A stretch of DNA of 64,000 bases from contig JASSKH010000020.1 in the NCBI GenBank assembly GCA_031763025.1, forward strand, positions 10,352,528 through 10,416,527, given 5' to 3'. Positions 11,690 through 23,474 of the stretch are shown here, one piece after another. A program made the position numbers and the translations under genes. A model generated the notes under the pieces. The model did not search any database. It was not told the DNA's origin and was given only the letters and a program-made list of their open reading frames with translations. This stretch comes from Macrocystis pyrifera. Taxonomy: Eukaryota; Sar; Phaeophyceae; Laminariales; Laminariaceae. Positions within the stretch are counted from its first letter, which is position 1. Every line of letters begins with the position of its first letter.

Positions 11690-12680
11690 TCTCCTCTCAT
11701 GTAATATTTTTTCTGCCTGATTCAAATACCTTGCACCGGTAAAAAAAAAACAAACGAACAGTAGAGCTTCTCTCTTAGCCTGGTACGCCGCCCGGCCCGC
11801 TCTCTCGCGACCACCTCACCACCGACTCGGTCCGTGTAAAGCTTTCCTCCCTCTCTGCCACAGTGAACCCCGTCGCCCGCCTCGCGAGAAGCCCGGTGCT
11901 CACCGTGACCCTTGTTTGCCAACTCGACAAAGTTGGTGCTCAGACTGATTCCCTCTCTGTTCGAGCTTTGGTTTGGTCGCAAAAATAGGCACCGCTTGAA
12001 TATTATTTATCAAAAATATCATTTTATCTCGTATATGGTACAAACAGAGGCTCACAACGAGGCCAGGCAGAGCCCATTCGTGCTGTCTGCGTGTCTCGAG
12101 GCACACACGACGGCTAGCCACGAAAACGGCGACCGTGCTCATTGCACCCCCCCCTCTACCCGCTAGCACACGCTGACATCCGCGACGGCGCCGGGTTAGC
12201 CCGTGGTGCCGTGCTCTGAGTACACGCACGCACATGAAACGAAATATAAAGTCTTTTAAAACATGAGGTACGTTTGACTCGTACCTGTTCACATGAACAC
12301 GAGCACAAGAAGGCGCGTGTCTTCACAAACGCAGTTGTTGTTCGTAATTAAAGCTATACCGGGACATTGCTTTTTACCATTAAAAGGTACACCTTGACAG
12401 AAAACGTCATATAACTTGAGTTTAGTGTGCACTGATCACCTCGTTTTACGTTTTCGTACCGTAAACTGGCAAAAATATTGAACGTGTACCGTTTTTTTGT
12501 CATTTTGGCAAGTGAGACGGACGAACATGATTTTTTTGCCATAAAAACGGTATACCTTGACAGAAAACGTCATCTAAATAGGGTTTGATGTGCCATGATT
12601 TCCTGGTCAGAAGATTTTGTACCGTAAAATGGCAAAAACGCACGGGTGCACCGTTTTTTGTCGTTTTGTCAGTTAGAACA
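11690..12680 (+). repeat. left arm of a 1-kb inverted repeat pair
   Basis: Matches the reverse complement of 23475-24485 over about 1 kb in collinear order. From the outside in, the blocks are CTCCTCTCATGTAATA, TTTCTGCCTGATT, GAGCTTC, GGTGCTCACCGTG, ACAAAGTTGGTGCTC, TGGTCGCAAAAATA, and GCCCATTCGTGCT. The inner end has two roughly 160-bp subrepeats sharing ACCTTGACAGAAAACGTCAT (starting near 12391 and 12553). Identity is about 75-85 percent. No gene is seen inside. Confidence 0.82.
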
Positions 12681-12771
12681 GGAAATAAATTCGATTCTAG
12701 ATAATCCCACGTAAACCTAGCGATGTTTCTCAAAATCCATATGATTAACTGCAGAGGCCGTTGTTATTGTC

Positions 12772-12905
12772 CAATTTTTAACACCAGACTCATACTACTA
12801 TTAATGATACTGCTGTTGTTGTGAAGGCGTTGTCTACTGAGCTATAGGGGTAAAATATCGATCGAGTACCCAGCCCAGGGTATTCCGTATATCACTCTCC
12901 CCCCC
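12772..12905 (-). mobile_element. tRNA-derived SINE-like repeat, diverged
   Basis: On the minus strand it reads TACCCTGGGCTGGGTACTCG, then TTTTACCCCTATAGCTCAGT with an A-box-like TAGCTCAGTAG, then a CCTTCAC block. The B box is not recognisable. It shares its leader with 13040-13140 and with the fragment at 31290-31345. Confidence 0.5.
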
Positions 12906-13039
12906 TCTGAACGGCGGGATCTTTGGGGTGTTTGGACTCTATACGTCTGTAGGCTGACCTACCCGCTTCGTTTCATTACCTGGGGAACCAGGGAGATGTG
13001 TTCATTTGTTTTTTATAGGCACGCGCAAGCGTTACTGTA

Positions 13040-13140
13040 GAAAAAAATTTCGAAGTGGGGTTCGAACCCTTGATCTGGACGACGTCAAAAGTGAAGGTAT
13101 AACCTACTGAGATATAGGGGTAAAAGATCGATCTTGATCG
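13040..13140 (-). mobile_element. tRNA-derived SINE-like repeat with A and B boxes
   Basis: On the minus strand it has CCCTATATCTCAGTAGGTTA (A box), then CCTTCACTTTTGACGTCGTC, then GGGTTCGAACCCC (good B box), and ends in a T run that could stop RNA polymerase III. The acceptor stem does not close, so it is not a normal tRNA gene. It resembles 28795-28870. Confidence 0.55.
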
Positions 13141-15000
13141 GGCCGGGGTCGTCCAGGAACTGCATGACGAAGGAGCCGCCAGGTGAAGGTTCCGGCGGAG
13201 TTCCTGAAGAGGCGTCCTGGGATGAGCGGTGAGCGATCTTGCCCAGCCACCAGAGACCGTCGCGCGCCTTGTACCATACGTGTGCTCCGCAGGGGAGGAT
13301 GGTGGTGCTGAAGTTGTGAGGACAAAGGCTGCGAGAGACCAAGGCCTAGCCGGTGGCGAGGAAAACTTATCCTTGAGATCGTGCCAGTTCGTGGTGAGCG
13401 GCGCTGATGCGCATCTGGCTGTAGAGGCGGTTCGTCTGGCGGTGCTGTTGGTGATCGTGACCAGTAGAGCAGGATGTGGCGCCGGAAGTGTTGGAGGTCC
13501 ATCTCGCCTTCGCAAGAGCGGCTGAGAAGTCCAGCCCAGTGAGTCTCGTACCAAATGGCGATGACCCCGCCGCGGCCGCGTACGAGTTGATGGCCAGTGA
13601 TCTGCTCGACCTCGAGGCGTTCCGGTGGAGGAGTGACGTCGTCGACGGGACGTGGTAACGTGGGGACTTGGCGGAAGAAGCTATGAGCACGTATGTAGTG
13701 ATGTCCGCTTGCAGATGTTTGGGGATGTCCCTGGTGTCGTCGGGGTTCCGGCTAGGCTCGCATCGTTGGACGGAGACGCGTGGCTTGGAGTCCCGTCTCT
13801 GAGGGTCGGATGGAAGGTCGAGAAAAAGTAGCTTGTCGTGAAGGGGGCGATTGCCGGGGGTGCGTTGGGCGGGCGTCGGTCATACGTGGCGAGGACCTTG
13901 AAGGGGCCATTCTAGTTCGAGGAACGCTTCGTCTTGAGGACAGTTGCGTCGGTGCCCTTTAGGACGCCTTGGCGGATGGTTGAGGCGGAGTTGAAGACCC
14001 AAACCCAGCCGCCTACGGTGAAGGTGGGGGGGGGGGTGCTAGGAGGGCGGTCATGCTGGGCGCGTTGCGGCGCTCGATACGCGACACGGTGAGTCGGTGT
14101 AGTTCGCGGGCGAGGAAATAGGCCCGTCGTTGTAGGTCGGTGGCGAGGTTGATATAGACCAGGTGATCGCAGTCCGAGCTTTGTGACCTATGTTGTCGGG
14201 TTCGACGACCGAGAGCGGGGGGCGATGAAGGTGACCCATGTGGACTTCGTTAGGCGCAAGCCCTTGCAGCGGCGTTCGCGGAGTTGTTGTAGGCCGACGA
14301 CATGTGGGGGAGCAGCACGTCCCAGTCGATCTGTTGTTCGTTGCCGCCCATAGGGAGCATTTGGGCCAGCACATGGTTGACGCGCTCGACGCCGCCGTTG
14401 GTTCAGGGGTGGTAGGAGCTGGTGTTGACCTTCTGGATGACAAGGCGTTCGTAAACAATGTTCTAAAATTTTGAAGGTAAAATGTAGTCGGTTGTCGAAG
14501 AGGAGTGTAACCGGGCACCCCCAGAGAGGGATGTACTCGTTCAGAAACATGTCGGCAGTGCGGGCGGCCGTGAACTGTGCCGCTGAAACGGCAAACATAT
14601 CGGTGCGGCGGCTGAAGCGGTCGGTGAAGAGGAGGATGTGGACATTTCCGCGCGACGGGAGCGGCAAGGGCCCGAAGTTGTCGACGCTGACGGTGATGCC
14701 AGACCCGTTGGGCAAAGGAAGAGAAAGGATGGGTCAACAAATGGTGTGCCGGGAGGTCTTCCGCGCCTGGCATTGAAAGCACCGGCGGATTCACCAGCTG
14801 ACGGAAGCCTCCAGGCCAATCCACCAAAAGAAACGTGCCAGCATGCGGACCGTTCGGGTGACTCCCAGGTGTACAGCGGTGGTAGCGTGGCATGTGCTCA
14901 GCACCAAAGGGTGCATTAGCATAGGCACGTAGACCCGTGGGAGGTGGTAGTAGGCTGTTCCCGGGTGGGGTTGTGGGTGCTCGTTGGACCAGGAGGGTGG
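13080..15000 (-). pseudogene. integrase region of the Ty3/gypsy fossil
   Basis: Near 14.8-14.9 kb the minus strand codes for CHATTAVHLGVTRT and FFWWIGLEASV, the HHCC zinc-binding part. Between 14.2 and 14.7 kb it codes for the core, with LLFTDRFSRRTDMF and EYIPLWGCP. Near 13.1-13.3 kb the tail reads HVWYKARDGLWWLGKI and FLDDPGPIKI, a C-terminal module resembling that of some Ty3/gypsy integrases. Broken. Confidence 0.75.
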
Positions 15001-15329
15001 TTTCGTCGTCGGTACGGTGCAGCTTGCTTTTGGAGGCAAGAGTGAGGACCTCCGAAGGTTATGGGAGCCGGACCGAGGGCATATTTTCCAGGAGGTCGTT
15101 CGGCGTGGGGGCGGAGGAGTCCAACGACTGGAAGGGGATGGTGGCGCAGCACAGGGGCTCCGCTCGTTGTTTGCGCGCCCAGTATTTGTAGGTATAGTGC
15201 TCGACGCAGGCGAGGGCATAGGGGTCGTCATCGGATTCGACAACGGACTCCGGAAGGGGCACTGACTGTGGTGTTGGTGTCGGCGGAGAGGACGTTGTTG
15301 AAGGGGTAGGTCTTTGTGTAGTCGGCGTC

Positions 15330-16340
15330 AATGGCTTGGGTGGCGTCGATGGTGCGGGTGGCGCGGGGGGGCTGTAGCTGGAGGCATTGTCGTTTGAGTA
15401 AGTCTTGGCTGGGCTCCGGCCGGGGGCGTGGTCGCACGATAGGTGGGTGTAGATCGTTTGCGTACGACGGGTGGTGGTCGGTGTCCAAATCTATAGTCGG
15501 CTGTGGGCCGAGGGGTTCCCGCGGCAACGGCGTTACGATGGCGGGTCCGAGACGATATCAGACCTGGAAGGGCTGGTGTCATGGCACCAACGGTGGACGG
15601 CGGAGAGATGACGGACGGCCTGGAAGCCGAGCTTGGAGGAGCTCCGGTGTTCACGGCGGCATTCTCGGTTCCGGCAAGCTGTCTGGTGGTGGATTCGTGG
15701 GTTGCAATAGGTCCGACGAAGGTGTGGGTTGCGGGGAAAAGGGTGGAGTGCTCCATAAGTGGTCCCAATAGGCGGAAGTCGCGTAAGTCGTCGTCGGTGG
15801 GAGCGGCTGGATGGTTGGTATGGGTCTTGAAGGGAGGGATACGAGCCCACCCAAGACAATACCCGGGAGGGTCGTTCGGCGCGAAGTCGCAGGGGCAGAT
15901 GAGGTAGATGCCGAAGGTGTCGGGGCCAGGGAGGCGGTTGCGTCCGGTGCGGTCGGGGTCGGTAGCTGGTTGGAGGAATCGGAAAAGGAAGTCGGCGTTG
16001 CCGTTGGTCGTACCCTTCCAGTAATCGAGCGTGCAGGTGTACGCTGAAAAGAACTCTAGCCAGCGCCGGACACGGGCGTTAGGTTCTCTGACGTTGGTGA
16101 TATTCTCGAGCGCCTTGTGGTCCTGGTAGATCTGGAAGTGGGTGGGCCATAGATGTTGGCGGAGGCGTCTGATCGCCCACACAATTCTCCCGGCCTCGAG
16201 GTCGAGGGGTGTCCGTTAACATTCTGGGTCCAGGGTTGCGCGGCTGATGGAAAAGATGTGGTGGACTGAGCCGTCGGTTAGTTCTTCCGCAATGGTCGCT
16301 CCGAAGCTGTCGATGCTAGTTTCGCAGTTGAGGCGGAAGG
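15330..16340 (-). pseudogene. RNase H region of the Ty3/gypsy fossil
   Basis: The translation on the minus strand contains IYQDHKALENI and ARVRRWLEFFSAYTCTLDY followed by KGTTNGNADFL. These are the diagnostic end of the Ty3/gypsy RNase H and its connection (HKAL, RRW, GxxNxxAD). A protease-like stretch with GAPQSFITATTVEQL lies upstream near 17.2 kb. Broken. Confidence 0.75.
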
Positions 16341-19087
16341 AGCGGGAGGTTTAGGCGACGGCGTCCCAGTCGAGGTTGGGGCTTTCGGTGCGGTAGGGGG
16401 GTCGTCTGTGGATAGGCTCTTGTCGGCCAGGGCGATCTCGTGGTGAAGGGCATGTACGTATCGAATTTCAAGGGGTTGGGGAGGGTCCAAGGAAGGGTGC
16501 CAAAGGGTGATAAGTGGTACTAGTACCAGTGGGGAGCAGGAGGTTCCGAGGAGGTCGCCCAGCTCGAGAGAGGTAGATCCAGACAGTGGGACTGTTTGGT
16601 ACCTGTCGGAGACGAAACTCACCGTGTCGGAAAGGGGGTTCTCGCGCGGGAGCATGTTCACCATATAGTTCCCGGTAAACGCTGGAGGGCCTGACTGACG
16701 CACCAGTTTGACTTTGACGAGCTTGGGGGAAGAGGAAAGCGAAATCGCTTTGTTGCGAATCCGAGGTGGTAGACGTCGTCAGTAGAACGATCGTCGGGAA
16801 TGAATGCTGAGGCTCCGTTTGGGTCATGGTGACTCAAGGAGAGCTCACCGCGGGCTCGCCGGGGGGGGGGTGGGGGGGGCGGGTTGTTGCGGGAGCATGG
16901 TAGGCGAGCGTTGCTCGAAACGCATTCAGCTATCTCGCCCCAAGAGAATGGGGTGATGCATGGTTCCTGCAGGAACTACGCAAGCCCGTACTACTAGGGA
17001 AGCAGTGAGGGTATGGAGGCGCATAACCTGGATGCTTAAGCGGATGGAAACAGAGGTGGAGAGGGGGGCTGAAGTGCCGAAACCTCCCCACGAACGGGGG
17101 GGGACTGCGCCGTTCGCACGCATCGGTAGCAGCCTGCGAGGCCTTCAGTTGTTCCACCGTGGTTGCGGTGATAAACGACTGGGGCGCGCCGGTATTGAGC
17201 AGTGCTACGAGTCAGCGGAGCGTAGTGGCGGTGGGGCCTCTGTACACGAGTACCTTCGTCGTGAACGACACGTCGTCCACGGTAATGATGCCGCTTGTAG
17301 GCATGGTTCGTGCTCCGATATCGGCCGCCAACGGGTAGGGGGGTGGCTATGGGCAGCAGTTTTGATGGTGGACACTTGGCATGGTGACGGCTGTGGTATA
17401 CGTCGGGGGTAGACGGCGATAGGAGTGGCCCATATGGTGAGTATGGTGGTTCCCATGAAGGGGTTGGGCTTGTTTCGCGGATGCTGTCGGCGGTGGGGAA
17501 GACCCAGGAGGAGTCGGTGGAAGGGGGTGTTGGCTCCGAGTCGTGAAGAACGGTACGACCTGGAGGTTGGACGGAGCGATAGGCGCCGATGCTTTCCCAA
17601 ACGTCCATCAATATCCTTCCCAACAGGTTCCGACCACCCCAAAGCGTCGGGTCGCAGGCATTCGGATCGTCGGCGTTGAAGCCTACGCCACAGATGAGTA
17701 TGGGTGGGCTGGCCCCGGCGATGTGCTTCTCGCCCATTTGCCGCTAGCTGTCGCTGTAGCTCCGGGTGTTGGTGGAACTTGCAGAAATTAATGTTGAGGA
17801 CGATGTTGTAGCGGTGTCGCTCTCAACCCAGTTCGTCGAAGTAGGAAACGGTTCGCCCAAGTGCGTTTGGGTCGGACGGGTCGTGGGTCGCTTTGATGCG
17901 GCGCGCATATGGCGCAGAAGGCCGCGTTCTTCTTGTGATATCCCCGAAGAGCGCGGCCTTTTGCGCCATCATCATCGTCTCAGCGCAGTTGGATCTGACG
18001 ACATCGGGTTCGATGTCGCACAGGTATCACTGCGAAAAGACCGAAGTGGAGTCCCAGAGAAAGTGGAAAGAGGAGGTGACCTCTGCGGTGATGTGTGCAG
18101 TTGATGGCGTGTTTTTTGTTGGGGGCGGGGGGCGACGATAATCATTCCTATCGCCGACTGGCGTCGACGGGGGTAGAGTCATCAGCGATCTAGCGGCGTT
18201 GACCGCAACCCTCGTGTTCGCGGGGGAACTCTCGGCAAAGCCGAGGTACCGGGCGGTCCACGCCGGGGCTTATACGCCGGGAGAGACAACCCTGAAGGGC
18301 CCTATCTTCCAACGTTTGGAGGAGAGGGGAACACTCCCTAGGGAATGCCACACCTGGGGTCCGTGTCCACGAGTTACGCGAAGCAGGCGAGGAGGACGGG
18401 CCAAGGGACTCAAGGTAGGCCCTGCTCGACGGTGGTCGCGAGACTTCCGTATTAAAAACGGGATTGTCCCTCGAGCTCAAGAGCAGAGGTGGTGTCAACA
18501 CCGTGGCAGGTGGAGGAATGCCGTCGTTCGCGGGTTAACCGCTGTCACAAGAAAAGTGCGCATGCTGGAACAAGGGCGTATGGAGCGGCCACTTTGGGTT
18601 GAGGCAGGCTCTGGGGGCGATGGCCCGGTAGACGAACCAGTAGTTTCGTGTAGACCCGAACCGCTGGTAGCCGTAATCCTCGAGACATTTCCCAGGGTAT
18701 CAATGTCTGGGGTCTCGGCAATAATCGGCAAGCAGCGTTGCTCACCGCCGGAAGACGTCCAGGGGAGCATCCCGGTGGTTCTCGGCGACTTGGGCTTCCT
18801 CCCGCCCACACCTCAAGGCAATCACTTGGACAAGATGATCAGTGCTTGAACAAGTGACTGGGAAATGGGCTGGGGTAGGGGAGGGGCGTTGGGGTTTAGG
18901 GTTCGGGGAGGCGTCGTGCACGTAATTTACTCGTGCGTCCTGGGAGCCTCGGGTGCTCGCAGTAGATGCTGTTGGTGGAGATGCGGCAGTTGCTCCAGCA
19001 TCAGCTTGTCAGTTGGTGCGGAAGATGGCCTGCTGCCGTTGGTTCGGGTGGGTTCCAGTTGATGCTGACCATCCAAATGTTCACGGT

Positions 19088-19169
19088 GTTCGTTTATAAA
19101 GGATAAACCACTGAGCTACTCAGTCAGCGCTGACTGAGTAGCTCAGTGGTTTATCCTTTATAAACGAAC
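19088..19169. repeat. perfect 82-bp palindrome built on a tRNA A-box half
   Basis: The sequence is its own reverse complement around 19128.5 (core AGCGCT). Arms run from GTTCGTTTATAAAGG to CCTTTATAAACGAAC and contain GAGTAGCTCAGTGGTTTATC, a tRNA D-arm/A-box sequence, on each strand. Two further palindromes with the same arms follow. Confidence 0.95.
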
Positions 19170-19204
19170 AAAAGAAGTCCGGGGTTCGAGTCCCGCCAGA
19201 CGTC
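19131..19204 (+). mobile_element. tRNA-like sequence (SINE head or tRNA relic)
   Basis: Reads TGAGTAGCTCAGTGGTTTAT (A box), then CGAACAAAAG, then CCGGGGTTCGAGTCCCGCC (B box with an imperfect T stem). The D-arm part is the right arm of the 82-bp palindrome. No closed acceptor stem is seen, so I do not call a functional tRNA. Confidence 0.55.
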
Positions 19205-19361
19205 GTATTTCCGCTTTTTCTGCCGTGGGTAGAAAAAGGGAAATCAAGTGGAGTGAACCACTTTGTTAAAAGAACGCACGACTAGGGAGGGGGACAATAG
19301 GAAGGAAAAACCAGGCGCTGATTAGGGGCTTGATCAACCCCGGAAGATGCTATCGGCGGGA

Positions 19362-19497
19362 GGCCGTATCGAGCCCAAAGGTACTTTTGTTCGTTTATAA
19401 AGGATAAACCACTGAGCTACTCAGTCAGCGCTAACTGAGTAGCTCAGTGGTTTATCCTTTATAAACGAACAAAAGTACCTTTGGGCTCGATACGGCC
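19362..19497. repeat. 136-bp palindrome with one arm mismatch
   Basis: Symmetric about 19429.5. Outer arms read GGCCGTATCGAGCCCAAAGG and continue through ACTTTTGTTCGTTTATAAAG into the same tRNA-like half as the first palindrome. The centre has a single asymmetric base pair (CAGTCAGCGC against CTAACTG). Confidence 0.93.
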
Positions 19498-19603
19498 GTA
19501 TCGAGCCCAAAGGTACTTTTGTTCGTTTATAAAGGATATACCACTGAGCTACTCAGTTAGCGCTGACTGAGTAGCTCAGTGGTTTATCCTTTATAAAACG
19601 AAC
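19494..19603. repeat. third tRNA-half palindrome, joined head-to-head to the second
   Basis: Starts at the shared GGCC of the preceding palindrome and is symmetric about 19561.5 over 19521-19603. It repeats the outer GTATCGAGCCCAAAGG only on the left side. The arms have a few mismatches, so this copy has aged slightly more. Confidence 0.9.
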
Positions 19604-19839
19604 ACACGGGGGCAGCAGGTGCGGAAGGGTTGGTCGCAGGGGTATGCACCGTCAATGCTGAAAACCAGGGGGCAGGCTCGATGCGTTGTTGTTGGAACTG
19701 TTGCCCTGGCGACTGTCGGTTGCCGTTGTCGTATAAACGGCCGTTGTTATGGCGCCCGTTGTCGGAGCGCCCGTTGTTGCCACGGTAGTGGCGGTGATGG
19801 TTCTCGTTGGAGCGGTTGCTGTTGTAGTTTCCGCTGCGG

Positions 19840-19871
<32 letters not shown>

Positions 19872-21922
19872 GCCTTGACGGTTGTGGTTGTCGGCGCGGT
19901 TGGATCTCCGCTCCAGGTTGCGCTCGTATTGTCCACGGCGGTACGATTGCATCCTCCGTTGCCATTGGCGGTAGGCGTGTTCGCCATCGTTCAACTGTCC
20001 GAGTGCCGGATTTAGGATGCCGGACGTGTTGAGGAAGCCCTCGGAGCAAGTCTTCATACTGTAGCCCGTACCATTGCAGTTGAGGCAATGGCTACGGTGA
20101 GCGCGTAGGGCTTGGGCGCGGGGCGAGCTCGTCAGGAGCGGTGTCAGGAGCGGAGGGGTATGAAAGTCAAATGTGGTCGCGACCATGTATACCTCCTCGA
20201 AATGTCGCAACGGCTAGTCCGCCTCGTCCTCGCAGAGGGGGTCGTGCCCCTGTTGGGCTACGTTAATGATGAACGGGTTGGAGGAAGACCCCCTTGCGTT
20301 GGTACCTGGGCCACGCGGAGTTTGCTGCCGCGCTGGGGTCGGTCGAGAGGAGGAGTACGTGACGAATCCGCCGGTGGAAGTCGCGTGGAAACGGTGCCCC
20401 TTGATCGCCGGCGTCTTGTTTGTTGCTGCCCACATGTCGACAACCGACGAGAAGGGCTGCGGGGTGGCCATGAGGCGCCCGGATAAGGCGTGGGCATGAG
20501 GGACGAGTATTGGCTGCCCGTGTTGCCGCGTACAATCTCGACGACCATGGAATCGCTCGGCTTGAAGGTCCCCGCCGTGCCTTGTGCGATGGACACTCGT
20601 TCTGTAAAAGCACGGATCCAGGTTGCGAAGTCCGTCAGATTAGGGATGCCAAAAGTGTGGAGCTGCTCGAAGCCGCGGCCCTGGATGCCGTCGTCCAAGT
20701 GATTCGTGAGTAGACGTAGGAGCTTGTCGAACTCTGATGGTCCGGTGTCGTCGACGGTGAGCTTCTGGAGCACCTGGACGAGGAAATCGTCGATGAGGCG
20801 GGGCAGTGACAATGTCATGACCTGGAGGGACGAGAGCAGCACCTTTGGAGTAGGGCATCCCATCCCACTACCCACGGGGGTGTATCAAGCGACTGCTTCT
20901 CCGAGTCGTCGCACACAATCAGAATCTTGCCGAGGACGAGTTTCACGCTGGCAAGGAACATGCCTAGGTAGACGGCAGGTTCCACATTGTCCGTGCATAA
21001 AACCGTACGAGCGCAGTGATCTTGCGCATATCGCCCCCGGCGTAGAGGCGCCGGACACTGCGACGTTTCGCCTCCGTCATGGGCTCCGTAGTGGCTCCTG
21101 CCCTCAATCTGAGCGCTCGTGTGTGGGGGGGCGCTGTCGTCGTCGTGGGAGTTGACAAGGTGGAGTGGGGCGGTGTCGCCGACGGCGTGTCAGTCGTGGG
21201 GCGGGTGGTTGGGGTGTCGGCGAAGTGGATCGAGGCTCTATTGGGTTCCACACGTAGCCGCGGCTGGCGTTGCAGTGGAAATACCGTAGCTCGAGTAAAA
21301 GGGTGTGGGCGGCCCCGATGAACTCGGACGAGGCACCCTCGGTGGCGGTGCGGGCGAGAAAGAAGGTGATCGACGGGTCGCAGTCGGATGTGAACAGTCG
21401 TCAGACGCGGTGTGCCGCTATCGAGATATCCGAGGCTATCGGGTCGCATCTACTCTGTATCCAGCGGAGCTTGGCGTCCAAGAAGACCCAGCCATTGCGC
21501 TTAAAGCCGAACGTCTGTGGTTGCCTGTGCCCAGTGGATATGAGGACAGGCAAGGGTCGAGTCGGTACTGGTGCCTGGGGCGTTGTGGTGCTAGTTTGGT
21601 TTTGGAGAGGCTGGGAGGTGGTGGTCCTATACATCGTGGTGGACGTCAAGGGTGGCCCATGGTGCGGACCGAACGGCTGCGATTGGGCCGTTGTGGCCGC
21701 GGTCGCAGCTGTAGTGCCATAGGTGGGGTCGAAAGGGTTCGAGGAAGGGGTGGGGGAGGGCGGTAACACGAGTAGGAGGTTAGCGCTCTCTTTCGCAAGA
21801 AGGAGAAGCGGCTCGTGGTGGGCTTTGCGGGCCGCGCGGCGGTTACGGAGGGCCGTGGAATCGCCTTGGTTGTGCCGAAGATTGAGAGCAGGGGTGGCAG
21901 TTTCCTGTGCGGAGATCTCCAA
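19584..21922 (-). pseudogene. gag-like region of the Ty3/gypsy fossil
   Basis: The minus strand codes for fragments of a gag-like protein. Its downstream part has a zinc-knuckle-like CLNCNGTGYSMKTC, followed by an Arg- and Asn-rich tail; the Asn tract corresponds to a GTT-repeat on the plus strand near 19845. This is typical of a nucleocapsid. It is part of a broken element. Confidence 0.6.
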
Positions 21923-22299
21923 GTTTATGGTAGACTCGGTACTGGTCGTGCCTGCTCCCAGAGGAGAGGATCCCGGTGTAGTGGGGTGTAGTGTGAGATC
22001 GCTCAGAAAGTTTCGAAGCCAGTGGTGTCGTCGTCCGTAGCGCGAGAGGACCTTGCGGCATACCTCGCCTTGCGGGGATTGGTGGCGTTGGTGGAGGGGG
22101 CTCCGGGCATGTTGTAGAGAGAATCTTTCTCGGCCATGTTTAGGCGGGTGGAACGCTTGTACTGGAGCGGGAAAAGGTTTGATGAAAGATGGAGAAGGCC
22201 GATGGATCCAGGCGGATCACCGTAGGCGGCTACAATACCAGCAAACCGATCCCAGGGAGAGGAAGGTATGACGGCAAGGATGTACGATAGGGGGTGTTG

Positions 22300-23474
22300 A
22301 GGGGGTGTGTGCCACCCCTTATAGTGGCCGTCGAAGGGTGTGGTTATAGTTGACGGCGTTCAGATAGTGTCAGGCGCCTCGCATTTTTTATGGACGGTAG
22401 TCGAACCTGAGTCACTCAAGTGATATCAGTTGAACAGAATTGAACAGAACTCCGTCTGAAAAGGCCAGTGTTCGTAATGATAACAGGTCGTGACGATTAC
22501 TGGGCGTGGGCAGTGCAAGACTTTTCGATGGGATACAATCAGAGTACCCGTAAAGAAAACGTTTAGGTCTAGTTGGGGGAAGACAATTGCAGCATGCCGG
22601 CATTATTTGGTAGCTGCAAAGAAAATAGGGCCATTCCCTACTTGAAACGATGGGCAGCTTGTCGTTGCTTGGCAAAACAGGCAGCACCGCTATATTTCGG
22701 GGGGTCGCGAGGTCCGATAAGATGTGAGATACGTTGGATATCGTAGAGGTAGCACAAGTGGGAGAAATAAGGAAGGAAATGCACCCCGGTACGTAAAAAT
22801 GTGGAAAATAATATCATTCGGCTCCCGTGCAGCAGGTCAAATACACACCAACCCGCCGCGAAAGATCGTTGTATTTATTTATTGTTCAATTTGGCCAGCA
22901 TCGTACTCACCACATTAGAAATTGTCACTGCCCGGGCCACAGAGTTGTTATGTTCCATGTTTGAGCGGCAGGAAGCCGCTGATTTTGTCAGACGATGGAC
23001 AAAAAATAAGGGAGAAACAGTTGTTGTGTCCCTTGTTTTTGTAGCCTTTGTGGTGTTGCAGTTCTAGGCAGCCTGTACCCTGCATTATTTGTAAAAGTGG
23101 GTGGGGATAGGGTGCGCTTGAAAATAAAACTTGCTGCAAACTTGAACGTTGTCTACCCTGGCGGAAGTGGGAAAAAAAAGAAAAAAAAGAGAGAACAAAC
23201 AAATGTCGAAACCGACATGGGAAAGGGAGGGAAAACAAACCTCGATCATACCGCTAATATCACCACATATATATCAGGTACCTACTAAAAGAACAACAGA
23301 TATAGCTTGTACGCACTTGTACGTGCCATTTGAAGGTGCCTTATAAGAGGGGAAAAGCGTCTACTCACATATAGTAAGAGGGAAGAAGCATCTACATACG
23401 CCACTAGGAAGCTTGTCACGATCTACACTGTAAACGCACTCGGAAACGCAAATTCCCTAGGGTTTACCCCCTAT
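22300..23474. other. no gene recognised
   Basis: This lies between the retrotransposon fossil and the right inverted arm. Near 22390-22420 there is a B-box-like GTCGAACCTGAGTC. I see no coding region and no clear terminal repeat. Confidence 0.4.

Larger units (their letters stand above)
13080..22300 (-). mobile_element. Ty3/gypsy-class LTR retrotransposon fossil
   Basis: On the minus strand the parts occur in the order gag-like region, protease-like segment, RNase H, integrase zinc-binding and core regions, and a C-terminal integrase tail. This gag-PR-RH-INT order with integrase last is that of the Ty3/gypsy family. The copy is broken, with on the order of ten or more breaks, and I could not identify long terminal repeats, so it is probably old. 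The outer limits are approximate. It sits between the two 1-kb inverted arms at 11690 and 23475 and has palindromic tRNA-like sequence inserted at 19088-19603. Confidence 0.78.

Noticed and set aside
13229-22250. Plus-strand ORFs across the Ty3/gypsy fossil (for example 21270-21766)
   Set aside because: The recognisable domains are on the minus strand; the Gly/Val/Trp-rich plus-strand frames are antisense shadows.
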